This document shows, one piece after another, positions 11,505-23,850 of a stretch of 60,000 bases of DNA. Under the pieces are notes generated by a model that was not told where the DNA came from, did not search any database, and saw only the letters and a program-made list of their open reading frames with translations. Origin of the DNA: Polytrichum commune (lineage: Eukaryota; Streptophyta; Polytrichopsida; Polytrichales; Polytrichaceae); assembly GCA_950295325.1 (NCBI GenBank), contig OX485807.1, positions 33,140,440 to 33,200,439 of the forward strand. Reading direction: 5' to 3'. Each line of letters opens with the position of its first letter. Within the stretch, counting starts at the first letter, position 1. Both the position numbers and the translations under genes were made by a program.

Positions 11505-13700
11505 TATCAACTCTGATTCCAATGAGAACTAAAGTTGAGAACATAAATTTTTTCCCAACCTCATCATCAATATATGAACAATGTGTGACACTCAAGCACA
11601 CTTATTATTCCTGAAGACAACCTACCGTATCAGGTCACTTCATGTTCCATGAGACATCAGAAGTTGAAAATATACAAAAATTTGCTTTGCCTCCCTAAAA
11701 CAGTTCAACGCAAAGCTACACAATCTATAATCGCGATGAACTTAACAAAGTCCCACACTCTATAACAAAGGTTCATGTCGAGTGTTGTCATGCAGACAAG
11801 AGCCTTTCAGAGCATTTGCACGGTTATTGATCCAAGATGTGGGCATTTGGTCCGGTGTGTGTTCCACAAACTCATTAACGAATTCAATGGAACAACCACT
11901 TAAGGTGAATGTGGCCCTATTCTGAGCAATTTTAACCTCACAATCAATTTTCACTACAAGGATCACGTGGTCAAATCATTGGCAAATCAACTTGTTCAGA
12001 ATGTAGAAATGGTGCATATTGCTAGTTTATTTTTGTAGTATAATGTGTAACTTATATTAAGTGTAATATGATAGAATTAGTGGTGGCACCCACCCACAAT
12101 GCAACATTAACTTAGGAAAGTTTGCTTACAATCAAAACTTGCAGTCATTAGGACTACCCAATTGAAAAAAAATCCACCAATTAGTAAGGTTACATCTAGG
12201 CATGTCACCACATGGCGTAGGACCTACCTTGCCATGCACAACTATATTATGAGTGGTAGTTTTGATTTAGGATTTTGAATTGAAGACCTCACCACTCTCA
12301 AAGGGTTGGCCCAACCACCAAAGTCCATTCATGAAACATGCACACATCGAGGTTGTTAAATATTTTATTGATTGAGTATAAGGAGCCATGCTGAAGTGAG
12401 ATATATGAAGGGGCCACAATATAAGAAGTCGGACTCAATCTATTCTACTACATTCTCCTATTAGTGTGGATCACAATAATGCATCCCACCGTGGGAACCA
12501 TTATTGAGCTCACAAGAGCTCCTCAAAATGAGCTCACTTGAGCTCAAAATGGTTCACCGTAGCGGTCCAATCTCTAGTGGTAACATGGATCTTTTGGATG
12601 CATGGGGGGTGCACCTTAATTGACCATACTAGACCGTGCACAAAAAAGTGTTCATTATGACTTTGAGGTACATAATATACAGAGGGCCATGGTACTATTC
12701 TATTGATTGGCAACAAAACTATATTATGTTTTAAGGAACATGGAAGAAGTACATTATTTTCAAGAATTACATGGTACAATTAAGAGATTATAGAAAGTTG
12801 AGTAGGATTTAGGCTCAAGACATTTGGTTGAGTGTGAAGATTTACGTCTTTCATTCTTCATCTTTCATATGTCATGTGAATTGCTATTAAAAGGAAAACG
12901 ACTCAATGAGGATTTATGATCAATGGACTTCATGATGGTAACCTTGAAAACGGTATTTGAAAATCGGCTACAGTGATTTTTTGTATGACTTACATCCAAT
13001 GAATGAAATGGTCTTTAGTTGGGCTTCATGGACTTCATTAAGCAATAACATGCAACTCAACATTTCAAAATATAGTCTTGTTTTCGTCTGCCCTAAAATA
13101 TATACATGGGTATTTATTCGAAGGTGATGTAATGGTAATCTATGGACGTTAGTTATAGACTACGCAACCCCCAAGGGTTGGGAGGGCCGAGCGAGGTTGT
13201 CTAACACAACCGTTTTGACAACCTCCCCTCCAGACCCTCTGGTTATGAACATCAACAACCTAGATTAAGGTCAGCTTGATGACGAGGATTATGAGATGAC
13301 CTAGAAGTCATCCTCTCCCCCAATTCCAAAACACCACCACCTCAGATGCCAAACGGTTTACAAGGTTTTGTGCATCCTTGAAGGTAGTGTGTCCACTCTT
13401 GTTAACTACAAGCCTTGCCATATACCACTCTATCATACTACTAAGTGTTCAACTAAGACTCGAGTCTTAGTGGCCACATAATTCCCACACGCCTACCTCA
13501 CGTAACTTGGCGGGCCGGGTGGGCCATTCATAAAAGGATGGAAATCAAATCGGGTCATTTTTTTCACCTTGGGGTAAATGGGCATTCACTTCACACCAGG
13601 CTTGTGTGTCCAATTACTAACCTAAGTGGGGAATATTTAACCTAAAGTACTAACTAATCCGGCCCACTATTGGAGCAGGTACAGCCATAAAACAGCCGCA
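11505..13700. other. Intergenic, no gene seen
   Basis: It holds the possible SINE-like segment at 12140-12330 and a small hairpin rich in GAGCTC at 12498-12556. The stretch before 13700 is upstream of the LOG copy 1 promoter. Confidence 0.5.
12140..12330 (-). repeat. Possible SINE-like segment
   Basis: The minus strand has TGGTTGGGCCAACC followed about 30 bases later by TCTTCAATTCAAAATCC, resembling RNA polymerase III boxes A and B. No tail or duplication was confirmed. Confidence 0.25.
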
Positions 13701-13805
13701 GCCTTTAATGCGTTGCCTTTCGACGACCCCCGGTCGCCTGACACCACCTTCCCTCGCTCGCTCTCTGACCCCCAGTCTTTTGTTTCGACCGCTGGACGGG
13801 TCCGG

Positions 13806-13830
13806 CCAATGTGCCATCCGCTATATAAAG
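13806..13830 (+). promoter_or_regulatory. Probable core promoter of LOG copy 1
   Basis: A CCAAT pentamer at 13806-13810 is followed by TATATAA at 13822-13828, then a CT-rich stretch from about 13860. If transcription starts about 30 bases past the TATA box, the 5' leader is about 540 bases. No experimental start is known; this is inferred from motif and position only. Confidence 0.5.
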
Positions 13831-14398
13831 AGTGTGGCAAGAAGCGTTACGGCGCAGAGAAACTCGTCTCCATCTTCATCTATTTTCTTTATCCTTGTCT
13901 TTCTCTATGTCTTGATCTGTCAGTTCAGGCTCTATCTCCATCTCTAATTTATTCTCTGTCATTTCGGTAGTGGACTCAATCCATCAGTTGGCTAAAAACT
14001 CCTCCATTGCAGTGAAATTCGGCAGAGTCGGCCGAACGTCATCGCTTTCTGCAACTGCAAGGGAAATTGTTGACCTTGGAGACTTCTATAGTTTCTAGCT
14101 CTGATCATCAACTCTTCGACCCATCGTGGTTTTCTTTCATTTCTCATTTCTCGTTTCTCCGGGGTACATGCAAGCCCTTGGTTTTTTGGACCTTCGAATC
14201 TAGCTCGACAGGGTGAAGTCAGTCAGTTGGCCAAGAGCTTGCCGTATAATATTTGACCTCAGTGGATACAAGAGTGACAGTATTTTCGAGTTACATACGT
14301 CAATCAGTGTATGTGGTGGTGTTTTTGTAAAACTACCGGTCCAAACATTGAGCTTTTTGGCCTTTTGAGATAGGCTCAAGTGTCTGGGTTTTGTGTGC

Positions 14399-16409
14399 AT
14401 GTCTGCACAGAAAACTTCAGAATTTTTTGCTGCAGGGGTTTTAGAAGCTGTGCCGGGGAGTAGTTGCAGTACCAGCATGGGTAACCGGGACATAACCATT
14501 CAAGAGACCGATGTTGGAATGCAATCCGCTACTCTGAAGCCATTTGAAAATGAGGAGACGTCGGTGATGGGTAATGTAGCACCCTCGAAGCGGTTCCGGA
14601 GGATCTGTGTCTTCTGCGGCAGCAGTAGCGGCAAAAAAGATGTCTTCAGCAATGAGGCTCTCAGCCTGGGACGAGAACTGGTGAGCATAATCTAGTGCAA
14701 AACCTGAATGTAATTGATTCCTGTTTCATGTAAGCTGTTGCGATGGGTCCTATAACCTCTTTTTTTGAAGTATCCGGGTTTTGGTGTTGCCATTAATTAG
14801 GTAGAGCTGGCGAGATTATTGTTCTGATGATGTTTTTATTTTTATCTCATTTTTAATAGGTGAGCCGGAAAATTGATTTGGTGTATGGTGGGGGAAGCAT
14901 CGGCCTCATGGGTCAAGTGGCGCAAACTGTGCAATCAGGAGGTGGTCATGTCATAGGGTAATCCATGCTGTCTTCCCTGCAGTCACCGATTCATTGGAAA
15001 GCTAATGTTCATTCTTGCAACTTCAGAATCTGTGCTGGGGTCAACTTAGAGTATCACTGTTGTCTTTGGTCGAATAATTTGCCTAGTGTCGCTCTTGACT
15101 TATCCGAAGCTGGTTTGAGATTGATCTGTGGGTGGTGTGTGGGATGTTGGATTTTGGCAGTGTCATCCCAAAGGCATTGATCGGCCAAGAGGTATAGTGA
15201 CACACTCATCACCAATGTAGGGTGATTGCTTCTATGTATGTGCATTTCTTATGCTTCTCGACATGATGATAAACTTGTCAGATGTTTTTTTAATGTAACT
15301 TCTACATGTTTATAAGCTGCCAAAATCATCATTGTGTGTAATTGGGTAATAAGAATTGGAGTCTGAACCATGGTTTGTACTTCTGGTTGCAGCTCACAGG
15401 CAATACTGTGGGAGAATTGATCGCCGTCGCAGACATGCATCAGAGGAAAGCCGAAATGGCCCGTCAAGCGGACGCCTTCATTGCACTCCCAGGTGTGTGC
15501 TGATTTTCTCAACACACAAGTCACTAATTAATAAAATTACCTGCTGGAATTCACCACGCAAAGCTGCAACCTTTTGTTTGATATTTATAAGGGTGTAACC
15601 GAAGTCAAACGCCAATTTGAGATTACGTTGTAGGTTTGGCCTCTGAGGTTGCCACCAGTTGAAGTGCCTTATTAATTACATGACATTCCATACGTGAAGA
15701 CGTGAAGACTTCAAATTACTGACACTTTGGAATTGCTTTTGTGCTCCAGGGGGTTATGGGACGCTGGAAGAGCTGGTGGAAGTCATCACGTGGAATCAGC
15801 TGGGGATTCACAGGAAGCCGGTAGGAATTTTTCAACATGATAGCTGTCAGTACAATGAATTGCTATTTAGATACATAGGACGATGTCTTCTCTGAAAGTC
15901 AGGCCTCAATGATGATGTTTGCATAATGAATCCTGATATTTTTGCAGGTTGGGCTTCTGAATGCTGACGGATTTTATGACACTTTGCTTACATTCTTCGA
16001 CAAGCAACTAGAAGAGGAGTTTTTTGACAACTCGGCGCGCAGCATTGTTGTGTCTGCCCCGACTGCCAGTGAGCTTCTGGACAAGTTAGAGGTAATTAAA
16101 ACGATCATCCAAGAAGCAACTCCCTTGTAGAGATGTGAATCACGTGCGATGAAGGAATATTTAATGAAGTAATGTATTCATGATGTATTCCACGTATTTC
16201 AAGAACATTATTGGAATACGACTTTTATAATCTCAACTATATTCCAATATCCTGAATTTTTCTTCAAGCTGATTGCCTGATAGCTGTATCTGTCTTGTTG
16301 CATGTAGGCTTACACACCAGTTTTGCGAGCTGGCCCAAAGCTTTGTTGGGAGGTGGACCGACGTGGGTTGGGTTACACTACTTCGCCAATTGCAGGACGG
16401 AGTCAGTAA
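14399..16409 (+). CDS. LOG: LONELY GUY-type cytokinin riboside 5'-monophosphate phosphoribohydrolase, copy 1 (7 exons)
   Basis: LOG enzymes hydrolyse cytokinin riboside 5'-monophosphates to free, active cytokinin bases and ribose 5-phosphate, normally in the cytosol. Exons by GT/AG and frame: 14399-14680, 14860-14957, 15161-15191, 15393-15492, 15750-15820, 15948-16091, 16308-16409 (825 coding bases plus stop, 275 residues). Seen in the protein: VFCGSSSG at residues 71-78, [12 protein letters not shown] at 102-113, [12 protein letters not shown], the hallmark PGGYGTLEE at 170-178 with the catalytic-type glutamate, and [10 protein letters not shown] near 196. The last exon begins AYTPVL and holds a KLCWEV segment matching the LOG C terminus; reading through the sixth donor instead gives a short tail ending at 16130. 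The first ATG of the exon-1 frame is 14399; ATG 14477 is an alternative. The roughly 65-residue N-terminal extension is longer than usual for the family (about 215 residues) and shows no clear targeting signal. Confidence 0.93.
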
Positions 16410-17862
16410 GATCGAACCTTGCGGTGTTTCAGATCATATCGATGTTGGCGGCACGAACTTACTTATGGTAATTCGAAGATGTACATACCGAGGGAGCATA
16501 ATTCGGTACCACCAGCGAGCAGCAACAGAACCATTGTAGCAAACAGTTTTGACACTGAAATGCACATGACTCACTTGTGCAAATTTCTTCTGAAGTTACA
16601 CAATTTTGATCTCTCCATCCTTCGGAGACACGGCAATGTTCTAATCATGGTTCAGCATTCAGGTAAGGCAGTTCCATGGCTCATCTATTTGCAAAGGAAA
16701 CGCCGTCTGGTTTTCTTATGTAGTGTACTGCGTTCGAAAACTAAAAGACCTCTTGACTTGTTTTGTAATGTTTTGAAATGGAGGTGGAGGCCAAATTATT
16801 GATGATTCTTTCTGACTTGTTTTTTATGTTCGTTGAAATTTTGGTGGCAGATGTTTTGGTTGGAGACAATCGTTGAGGCAGCACAAGTCATCGAGAACTA
16901 AGAATACTCTTCCTCTATTAGACCCATCAACACTTGTGTGTGGTTTTGGACATTGAATCAAGTAGACTTGCATTATCTTGATCGCCGTAGTTGTGATCCA
17001 TCATACCCCATGGCGTGGGTTCAAGCTGTGAAATTTATAAATGAGAACGTTTTCCACCACATCAAACTGTGTCATGTGCAACGCCGATCGATTTACCTCT
17101 GTGGAATCGTGTTGACCAGAATGTTTCCGGGTTGTCTTTGTCAGTACTGGTTACTCTTGATGCAACTGCTTCTTTAAAATAAATCATTGTCTAAGAAGGT
17201 TTTCTACTTGACAGAGTGGGTACTTAATATGATTTGAGTACCACATTTATGACCAATGTCGAAATCCCTTTGGAATCCTCCCCTACATCTTACATGGTCT
17301 TATCTTCCAGAATGTATATATGAATACTATCTTGATAAACCGCTTTCTTAAAAATGAATTACCGAAGAAACCTATCACTGGACAGGTAAGTACTACTGTT
17401 GGACTGGTATCTTATTTTTGTTTTTGATACCATGCAAGAACCTTCGTATCAGTATAAAATCGCCTTAGTATCAAATATGGTTCAGAACAATGTTAGACCC
17501 AAATAAACAACTGGGGTATGCAAAAACTCCCTCACCTTGAGATACCCACCAAATATCTATATTTGGCCAATATTACAATTTTGATATCCATGGTATGGTG
17601 TTGATTAGATACCATGCATTCACCCATATACCGGTCCATCAAGTGGCGGTAACCCAAATATAACATGCATGGGTCTTATTGGTGAGTGGTGCAAGCCTTG
17701 CCCATGCTTGAGACTATTTGTTAAGTGAAGCTCAAACTTACCTCAAACAGGCTGTGAGGCGAAAAGTTGTGTGTTTACCATCACTTTGGCAGGGAATTTT
17801 GAAGTTTTCTTTTTGAAGGGAACAGCCACTCTGGCTGTGAGAGATCTTGCACATGACTCAAA
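16410..17862. other. LOG copy 1 3' region and intergenic DNA
   Basis: The first few hundred bases after 16409 are probably the 3' UTR. An AATAAA-like AAAATAAATC is near 17175. No further gene was recognised. Confidence 0.4.
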
Positions 17863-18045
17863 GGGGAGGCCACATGCATTCAAAAACGTCGGTTTTGAAA
17901 CGGAGTTTGGTAAGCCTAGGTAAAAGATAATTTCGGCCTTGACATGTGCCTAACTTCGAGCAGCTGAGTTTTAAGGATTGGAGTTGGAAATGGCTTACCG
18001 AACTCTATTTCGAAACCAACATTTTTGAACGTGTGTGGCCTCCCC
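17863..18045. mobile_element. Inverted-repeat MITE, 183 bp
   Basis: Arms of about 54 bases start GGGGAGGCCACATGCATTC and pair with GTGTGTGGCCTCCCC at the right end with a few differences. No clean target duplication was seen. Confidence 0.7.
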
Positions 18046-19456
18046 TTCAAGTGCCTCTTCAATTTGGAAAGTGAGAAAGCTCCATGCTAATATGAAGGTA
18101 AGCATGTGTTGATGAGGACATACTAATAACATTGATTGAGAGTGGTTCAAAGATTAGTATACATGTCATGCTTTCAGATTCACTTTGAAAATGCATAATG
18201 ATGTAGAACTCGTGCCATCAAATGAATAACTATACCATTTATGTATGTGAATCAACCTATGTGAACTTAAAATGGTCAATGATTGCAAAGTCTAAAATGT
18301 AGCATTGTCGATCTTTATTTTGATATGGCTGCAAAGTTGTGTAGGAGTGGTGCACATTGGTTTTTCGTTGAAGAAATGTGTATGTTAATTAGGCTCACAT
18401 ATAAACCCTTATGTGACCACCCATTCGACCAACAATTTGAAGCATTTGAGGTCCAATTGGAATGAACCAATTTAGACAAATTAAATAAATTTATCTAACT
18501 TGACAAACCAATCAATTTGTGTGACCAATGTGATTGATTCGCTCACCAATTTGTTCAAATGAACATAGTTAAAGAGGGATGCCATATGCAATTTACCTAT
18601 TTTGTGCTTGGTTTATTTGCAAGTCTATTTCAAATCTCTCTTGAATGTGTTGTATATAGTGCTCTGAATTTGTAAATGGATGGGACTAACCATCCTTGCA
18701 ATATAGGTATATGCAAGACTCACATGATTTGATATATAGGTATATGCTCATCAAAATGTTTTGATGTTTAACCCTTGACACTTTTGGACCATACAATTCT
18801 CAAAGATCCTTGTGAAGAACTTGGGCAAGCAAAGCAAAACATGGATAGAACTTAGTTAAATAGTCTAGTGAGATCGACTCTTTAGAATCTATAGGTTCTC
18901 ACAATCATGTGTTTGGGCAAGATCATTATAGGTTATTTTATCTCAGACAAAAGATAGGCAAGCCTTATATAGGTAGACACACATATTGCCATACATGACC
19001 ATAATGAGGTATGGAGTATGATGACTTAGATGTGATCCAAAGAATTTGAATGGCATGATGGCTTCCAAATCAACTCCAAAAGGTAACTTGAATGAGATAA
19101 ATTTATACATAAAGAAGAGGTATTATTTTTCCCCAGTATGTACAATAAATAATTTATTAAGAGTATTGAAGTATAGGTAGATGTACAAAAAGGGGCCCCA
19201 AAGGTTAAAAATTTGACAATCGATGTCTTAGTCACATCCAATTCACATTCTCATTCATTAGTGTTTATATGGTTATAGTCCTCAATGACTACCTTGTCCA
19301 TTAGGGATTAGAATTGAATTTTATATTTTTACAAATTGAAGGCTCTTGGAGTGCTCAAAGGCTCCCTTGAGTATTGCTCTCTGGATTGTCACTAAGTGAT
19401 GGTGCTCTTATCTTTGTTTATTTGAAGCATGCTATGGATGACAAAGTGTTCAATGA
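18046..19456. other. Intergenic, no gene seen
   Basis: AT-rich sequence with only short open frames. Confidence 0.5.
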
Positions 19457-19707
19457 CTTTCTCACTCGGGGGGTGCACCTTTCATTAAAACCTAGAATCA
19501 CGTGCGTTCACTGCATACTCTAAAAACCCCCTATATACAAGTTATTTTTTGTGAAATGAAGTAATACACATATAATTGCAACAATAAATATACAAGTGAC
19601 AATATGTATACACAAAAAAACATCCATTCATATATAGTCATTAACATAAGTATACAAATATACTTTTGAACAATAATCAACCCCTATAATATGTATAACA
19701 AAATATC

Positions 19708-19971
19708 CTAGCTTTCATCAGCAAAGTTGTTGAAAACTTTTTCATCTCCCGGATGTAACTCATAAACATTTGATTCACTAATATATGTCACTGTAGCCAA
19801 TGCAATTATTGTCTCTAAGTCTACCATCAAATGATCAGTAAGATCATATGTCCACTTGTTGTTAGCCCCTTTTTGATACCAACAAAAACCAATCTCCACG
19901 TTTGATGGACGGTCCATCAAGTCAATTGGATCCCTATACTCCACCCAACGATTACAAAACTTCCTCCGCAT
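19708..19971 (-). pseudogene. Coding-like fragment in family G copy 1
   Basis: An 87-residue minus-strand open piece: YRDPIDLMDRPSNVEIGFCW, then NKWTY, VDLETIIALATVTYIS and an acidic end. It resembles the fragment at 40158-40352 (shared IDLM, NK-Y, VDVD/ETII, YES/ISES positions). It is probably the C-terminal end of a protein once encoded by the autonomous family member. The function is not recognised. Confidence 0.5.
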
Positions 19972-19981
19972 TCAATATGAA

Positions 19982-20326
19982 CTTGGGGGGGGGGGGGTAG
20001 TCCTTGGTTGGAGTAGCAATATACGTGCAAACAAATGATAGGGTATTTTAAAAACATGGGGGCTAAAAATTATAAATGGACTTAAGAATAATATAGGGTA
20101 TTAAAAATGGCATTGGACATCTTTAAAGTACTATAGGGTATGAAATAATAGATAATTTGGAATTATAAGTAATGCAAGCCATTTTTCTATTAACCCAAAG
20201 TAGAAATTTACATAATGATAGCATGTGAAAAAAAGAAGAGAATTGAAAGTAATACCCCCCTGTAAAATAGTGGTTGTTCGCACCTATATCCTTAACTTTT
20301 TAACACACTGCCCCCCCCCCCCCGAG
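19982..20326. mobile_element. Family G, copy 4, nested in copy 1, 345 bp
   Basis: It starts CTTGGGG with a long G run and ends in a long C run plus GAG. The 8-bp duplication AATATGAA lies at 19974-19981 and 20327-20334. Its left interior (TTTTAAAAACATGGGGGCTA) resembles that of the copy at 39433. Confidence 0.85.
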
Positions 20327-20555
20327 AATATGAAAACTTATGCTATGTAGTATAGTAACAATACCATACAAGTACAATTATTGTATATTTTTTAAAGGCC
20401 TTCCATATATGTACGTAACTATAAATTATAACATGTATACCATATGTATACGTAATACGGCAAGGTCCAAATCAATAACCCTCCTGTGCACTCACGTATA
20501 CTCGTACATGTTTAGTACAGTGCACCCCCTGAGCTTTCTCATCAGAGAGTGCTTG

Positions 20556-20743
20556 GGGGGTGGTCTCTTCATTGGAAACCTAATTGATGTGATTGAGTCA
20601 CCATGAACTTAAAACCCCTTCAAAATACGAGAATTTTATAAGGAAAAACCAAATGTACAGGTACTAACGGTATGCTAGAAAGTGAACTCATATATTTATA
20701 CTAAGTTTTTCAATTCAATTCGATAAATGCCTCTACTACATAT
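20556..20743. repeat. Dispersed repeat R, left part of split copy
   Basis: CTCTTCATTGGAAACC through GCCTCTACTACATA matches 5892-6075. It stops at the gypsy boundary. Confidence 0.7.
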
Positions 20744-21290
20744 TGTCGTGTAAGTAGCGATCGTGTGTCATTGCAGCTTGAGTACCAAACACCACTAACA
20801 AATACAACTAAAACATGGCAAAAATACACATAAATAACACACCTTTACAGAGAATGAAAATAGTCAAACCCTTGTAAGAGCTTTAATTCTCTTTTCAAAT
20901 GCACACAATGAATTAAGTTATCTCTCACTCCACCACGGGAGAATCCAAGAGTGTAAGTAGGGGAGAAGAACTTAAGATTTATTGCCAAAACATGCAATCT
21001 TCACTTCACACAAACTCTCTCCACACACTTACTCATAAGGCTTGACTTGGCAAAGATGCCAAGGCAAGGAGGAGGTTTCTCACTTAGGAGTATCTCTCCA
21101 ACTTTTAAGATTCATCCATTCAAATGTAAATGGATGAAATCCCATGAATAAGATGCGGCCGCCAACGCTGCATACTGTGACAACTGTCGTGTAAATAACG
21201 ATCGTGTGACACTGCAACTTGAGTACCAACCAACACTTACAAATACATCTAAAATATGGCAAAAACACACATAAACAACACACCTTCACA
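20744..21290 (-). repeat. Candidate gypsy LTR core, left copy, bracketed by two 106-bp direct repeats
   Basis: The 335-base core at 20850-21184 is flanked by 20744-20849 and 21185-21290, near-identical 106-base direct repeats that both begin TGTCGTGTAA and end in CA. The right-hand LTR copy lacks this bracket. It could be a tandem partial LTR, or a TRIM-like arrangement of short LTRs around the core. Confidence 0.5.
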
Positions 21291-21576
21291 TACCCCCTCT
21301 TAGTTGACTATGGAGTCTTGCCAAGCAGCTAGGACCAATGCCAAACCCAAAGAGCATGGACAATGAAGAATCGCTCTACAACCAATGAGTGTGGTGAATG
21401 TCGTTCCAAGGAATTGTAGGTTGGGTGCAGTGTGAGCCCCATTCTTAATCGCCTCTTATGTTTGGCCATCAGATTCCCAAGAATTAAATACGTTGTCTTA
21501 CGTTTGATCGCATCTCTAAATTATAACACATCATTTTTCATTTAGGCATGCATAATATGGTGAAATCCACACATGA

Positions 21577-21906
21577 TCATTGGGTACGACTTGTGAAAGC
21601 ATCAAGTACCGAAGATCCTCGACAACGAGGACAATTCCACTGTCCAGCTGGTAGAGAAATCAAGGGTGACCTCAAATATGTCATGTGCCAACCACGTTGA
21701 CATTGATCACACAAAAACATAGCAGCCACTCTTTTCTTCTCCTCACACACAAAACACAAAAAACCCTCTGGCACAACGGCCAGTTCAGGATGAATTGTAC
21801 CCTCAATGGGTAGATGACATGGGGCACAATTTTTGGAATGCTCGCGACATTCCTTGCCATTATTGCCTTCCAACAATAACAAACCACTCGGCAACACCTC
21901 CTTCAC
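21577..21906 (-). pseudogene. PHD-like finger at the end of gypsy pol
   Basis: About 110 codons, minus strand, following the integrase C-terminal region. It begins PSGLLLLEG, then CAPCHLP, and has a PHD pattern: Cys-x2-Cys (FLCFVC), Cys-x2-Cys (FLCDQC), His in GWH, and a closing Cys-x2-Cys in WNCPRC. The cysteine expected shortly after the His is tyrosine (WHMTYL), so zinc binding is likely damaged. PHD fingers often read histone H3 tails, so the domain may have guided integration as chromodomains do in chromoviruses; that role is inference. An in-frame stop lies just upstream of 21906. Confidence 0.7.
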
Positions 21907-22050
21907 CTAAAGGATAGTGCGCCCCACCATGACATCCAATATCATGGGTGCCTCACGTTGGAGATAAACATAATCTCCCTACCAGAATCTCCACAACTGA
22001 GGTCGGTAAGCACCACTACAAATGCATGCATAATGCAATGTGTCACGGTA

Positions 22051-22740
22051 CTAAGCAATGGACAAATTTTCCATGGCCCTCTGGAAGAATTGAGCCCGCT
22101 CTTGCAAACACTCTGCCCAAATGTTTGGGTCATCCAAGTCCACAACAAAAGCTAGTTTTTTTCCGAATACAACTCGGGAGTATAGGCTCACGTCCATACA
22201 ACAACTGATATGGGTTGTAGAATGCCAATGAGGCGTGCCTACTAAATCGATAGCCCATAGCAATCCAAGGCAACATAAGGTCCCAATCCCGGTGGCTCCC
22301 CTGAAGTAATTCATACTTCCTCAACCACGCTTGGTTGTCAGAACAACCCGTTCAGCCAAGCCATCCGCCTCCGGATGATCCCGCAAGGTGGTATGATGAT
22401 CTATAAGGGTCTTAGTGCACAACTCCTCAAAAGCACCAAGGAACTCCCTCCCCTGGTCCATCAATACCTCAGCTGGTGCTCCAAAACGTGCCAACACACA
22501 ATCTAAAAAAGTTGCCGCGGCCAACTGTACATAGTTTTGGGGTAGAGCAACAAGCTCAATCCACTTGCTAAAATACTCCACCATCACCAGCACGTACTTT
22601 GCTCCACATGGTTTGACAACCAACGGTCCTGCAAAATCCAGTGACAAACGGTAGCCCAGTCCCATAATATGTGAGGGTTGTAATTGAGGTGACAAGGTGT
22701 TGAAGCTAGACCTGATGTGAGCCCAAAATGGTGCCCACAT
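22051..22740 (-). pseudogene. gypsy integrase catalytic core remnant
   Basis: The minus strand reads GLGYRLSLDFAGPL with the first catalytic Asp, then MVEYFSKWIELVALP, VLMDQGREF with the second Asp, and HPEADGLAERV with the Glu region. After a frameshift near 22320 it continues as HRDWDLMLPWIAMGYR and a YQLLYGREPILP segment. This is the rve-type core that joins cDNA to chromosomal DNA. The break at its 5' side coincides with the foldback-like insertion. Confidence 0.85.
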
Positions 22741-23461
22741 GTGGTGATTAACTCTTCGAAACCAATTTTAGTTTGACTTTGATGTGTTATGATTATTCAC
22801 AAAACATAAAAAGAGTGAAGTGTGGTTTGGATTTAAGTTTAGGCTTTAGAATGTGTTGTGTAATTATTTCAAGGTTGAATTCAATAAGAGTATGCCTTGA
22901 TAATGTGAGTAGGGGGTAAGGTGAGGCAAGGTGAGCTCCACGGGTTAAATGCCCACTTTTGGATCCACCTTGGTAGTTTAGGAAGAAGGAAGCTTGGAGG
23001 AAGGGGATTAGTCCCTACTTTGAAGGTGAGGGTTAATGGATTGTGATTGGAGGTGCTAATCCTCTCACCCTATTCTCACCTCTCTCTCCCTCTCTCCCTC
23101 TTTGCTACTTAAGGTGGTTTCTCTCTCATTTCCCTCTCTCTCCATCAAGCGCTCTCAAGAGAGCAAGCTCTTAAAGAGCTTGAGCCACGTGTGTGAGACA
23201 TTAGTTCTTAGTGAAGTTAATTAGTTAAGCTCTCTCTCTCAATGCCTCCCAATTGAGGGAGCTCTTAGAGTTTAAAGTTGCACGTGTTGATTAGTTAGTA
23301 GTTAGTGGAATTAGTATGTTAGATTAGTTTATTATTTAGGAGCAAGGAAAAAGAAAGAAGAAGAAAAACTTAGAAAACATGTGATTAGGGAAGGAGAGAG
23401 TTTGGATTAGGGTGCAACTAGTGGTTGGGATACCCATTCGGGTATTATAACTTCATATACT

Positions 23462-23850
23462 GAAATCAGAAGGCAGTTGGGCTTGGAGGTTAGACCACCT
23501 GGGACTGGAACAAAAGGCAGCTGGGCTTGGTAAGTTAGGCCACCCGGGACTGGAACAGAAGGCAGCTGGGCTCGGTAAGTTAGGCCACACCGCGACTGTA
23601 ATCAGAAGGCAGCTGGGCTTGGAGGTTAGACCACCCGGGACTGGAACAGAAGGCAGCTGGGCTCGGTAAGTTAGGCCACACCGCGACTGTAATCAGAAGG
23701 CAGTTGGGCTTGGTAAGTTAGGCCACACCGCGACTGTAATCAGAAGGCAACTGGGCTTGGAGGTTAGACCACCCGGGACTGGAATCAAAGGCAGCTGGGT
23801 TTGGAGGTTAGACCACACCCGAGACTGGAATCAGAAGGCAGCTGGGTTGC
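23462..23850. repeat. Minisatellite, left arm: about 9 units
   Basis: Nine units of about 43 bases, each starting near GAAGGCAGCTGGGCTTGG and continuing with a TTAG-CCAC block. Two unit variants alternate, one with GGACTGGAA and one with GCGACTGTAATCA. Confidence 0.85.

Larger units (their letters stand above)
19465..20533. mobile_element. Family G, copy 1, 1069 bp, hosting a nested copy
   Basis: It starts CTCGGGGGGTGCAC and ends GTGCACCCCCTGAG. The duplication CTTTCTCA lies at 19457-19464 and 20534-20541. The interior contains the coding-like fragment 19708-19971 and a nested family member at 19982-20326. Confidence 0.88.

Noticed and set aside
15942-16130. LOG copy 1 ending at 16130 (tail [12 protein letters not shown])
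   Set aside because: A donor follows KLE at 16091, and the exon at 16308-16409 gives the conserved LOG C terminus in phase. The parallel structure in copy 2 confirms it.
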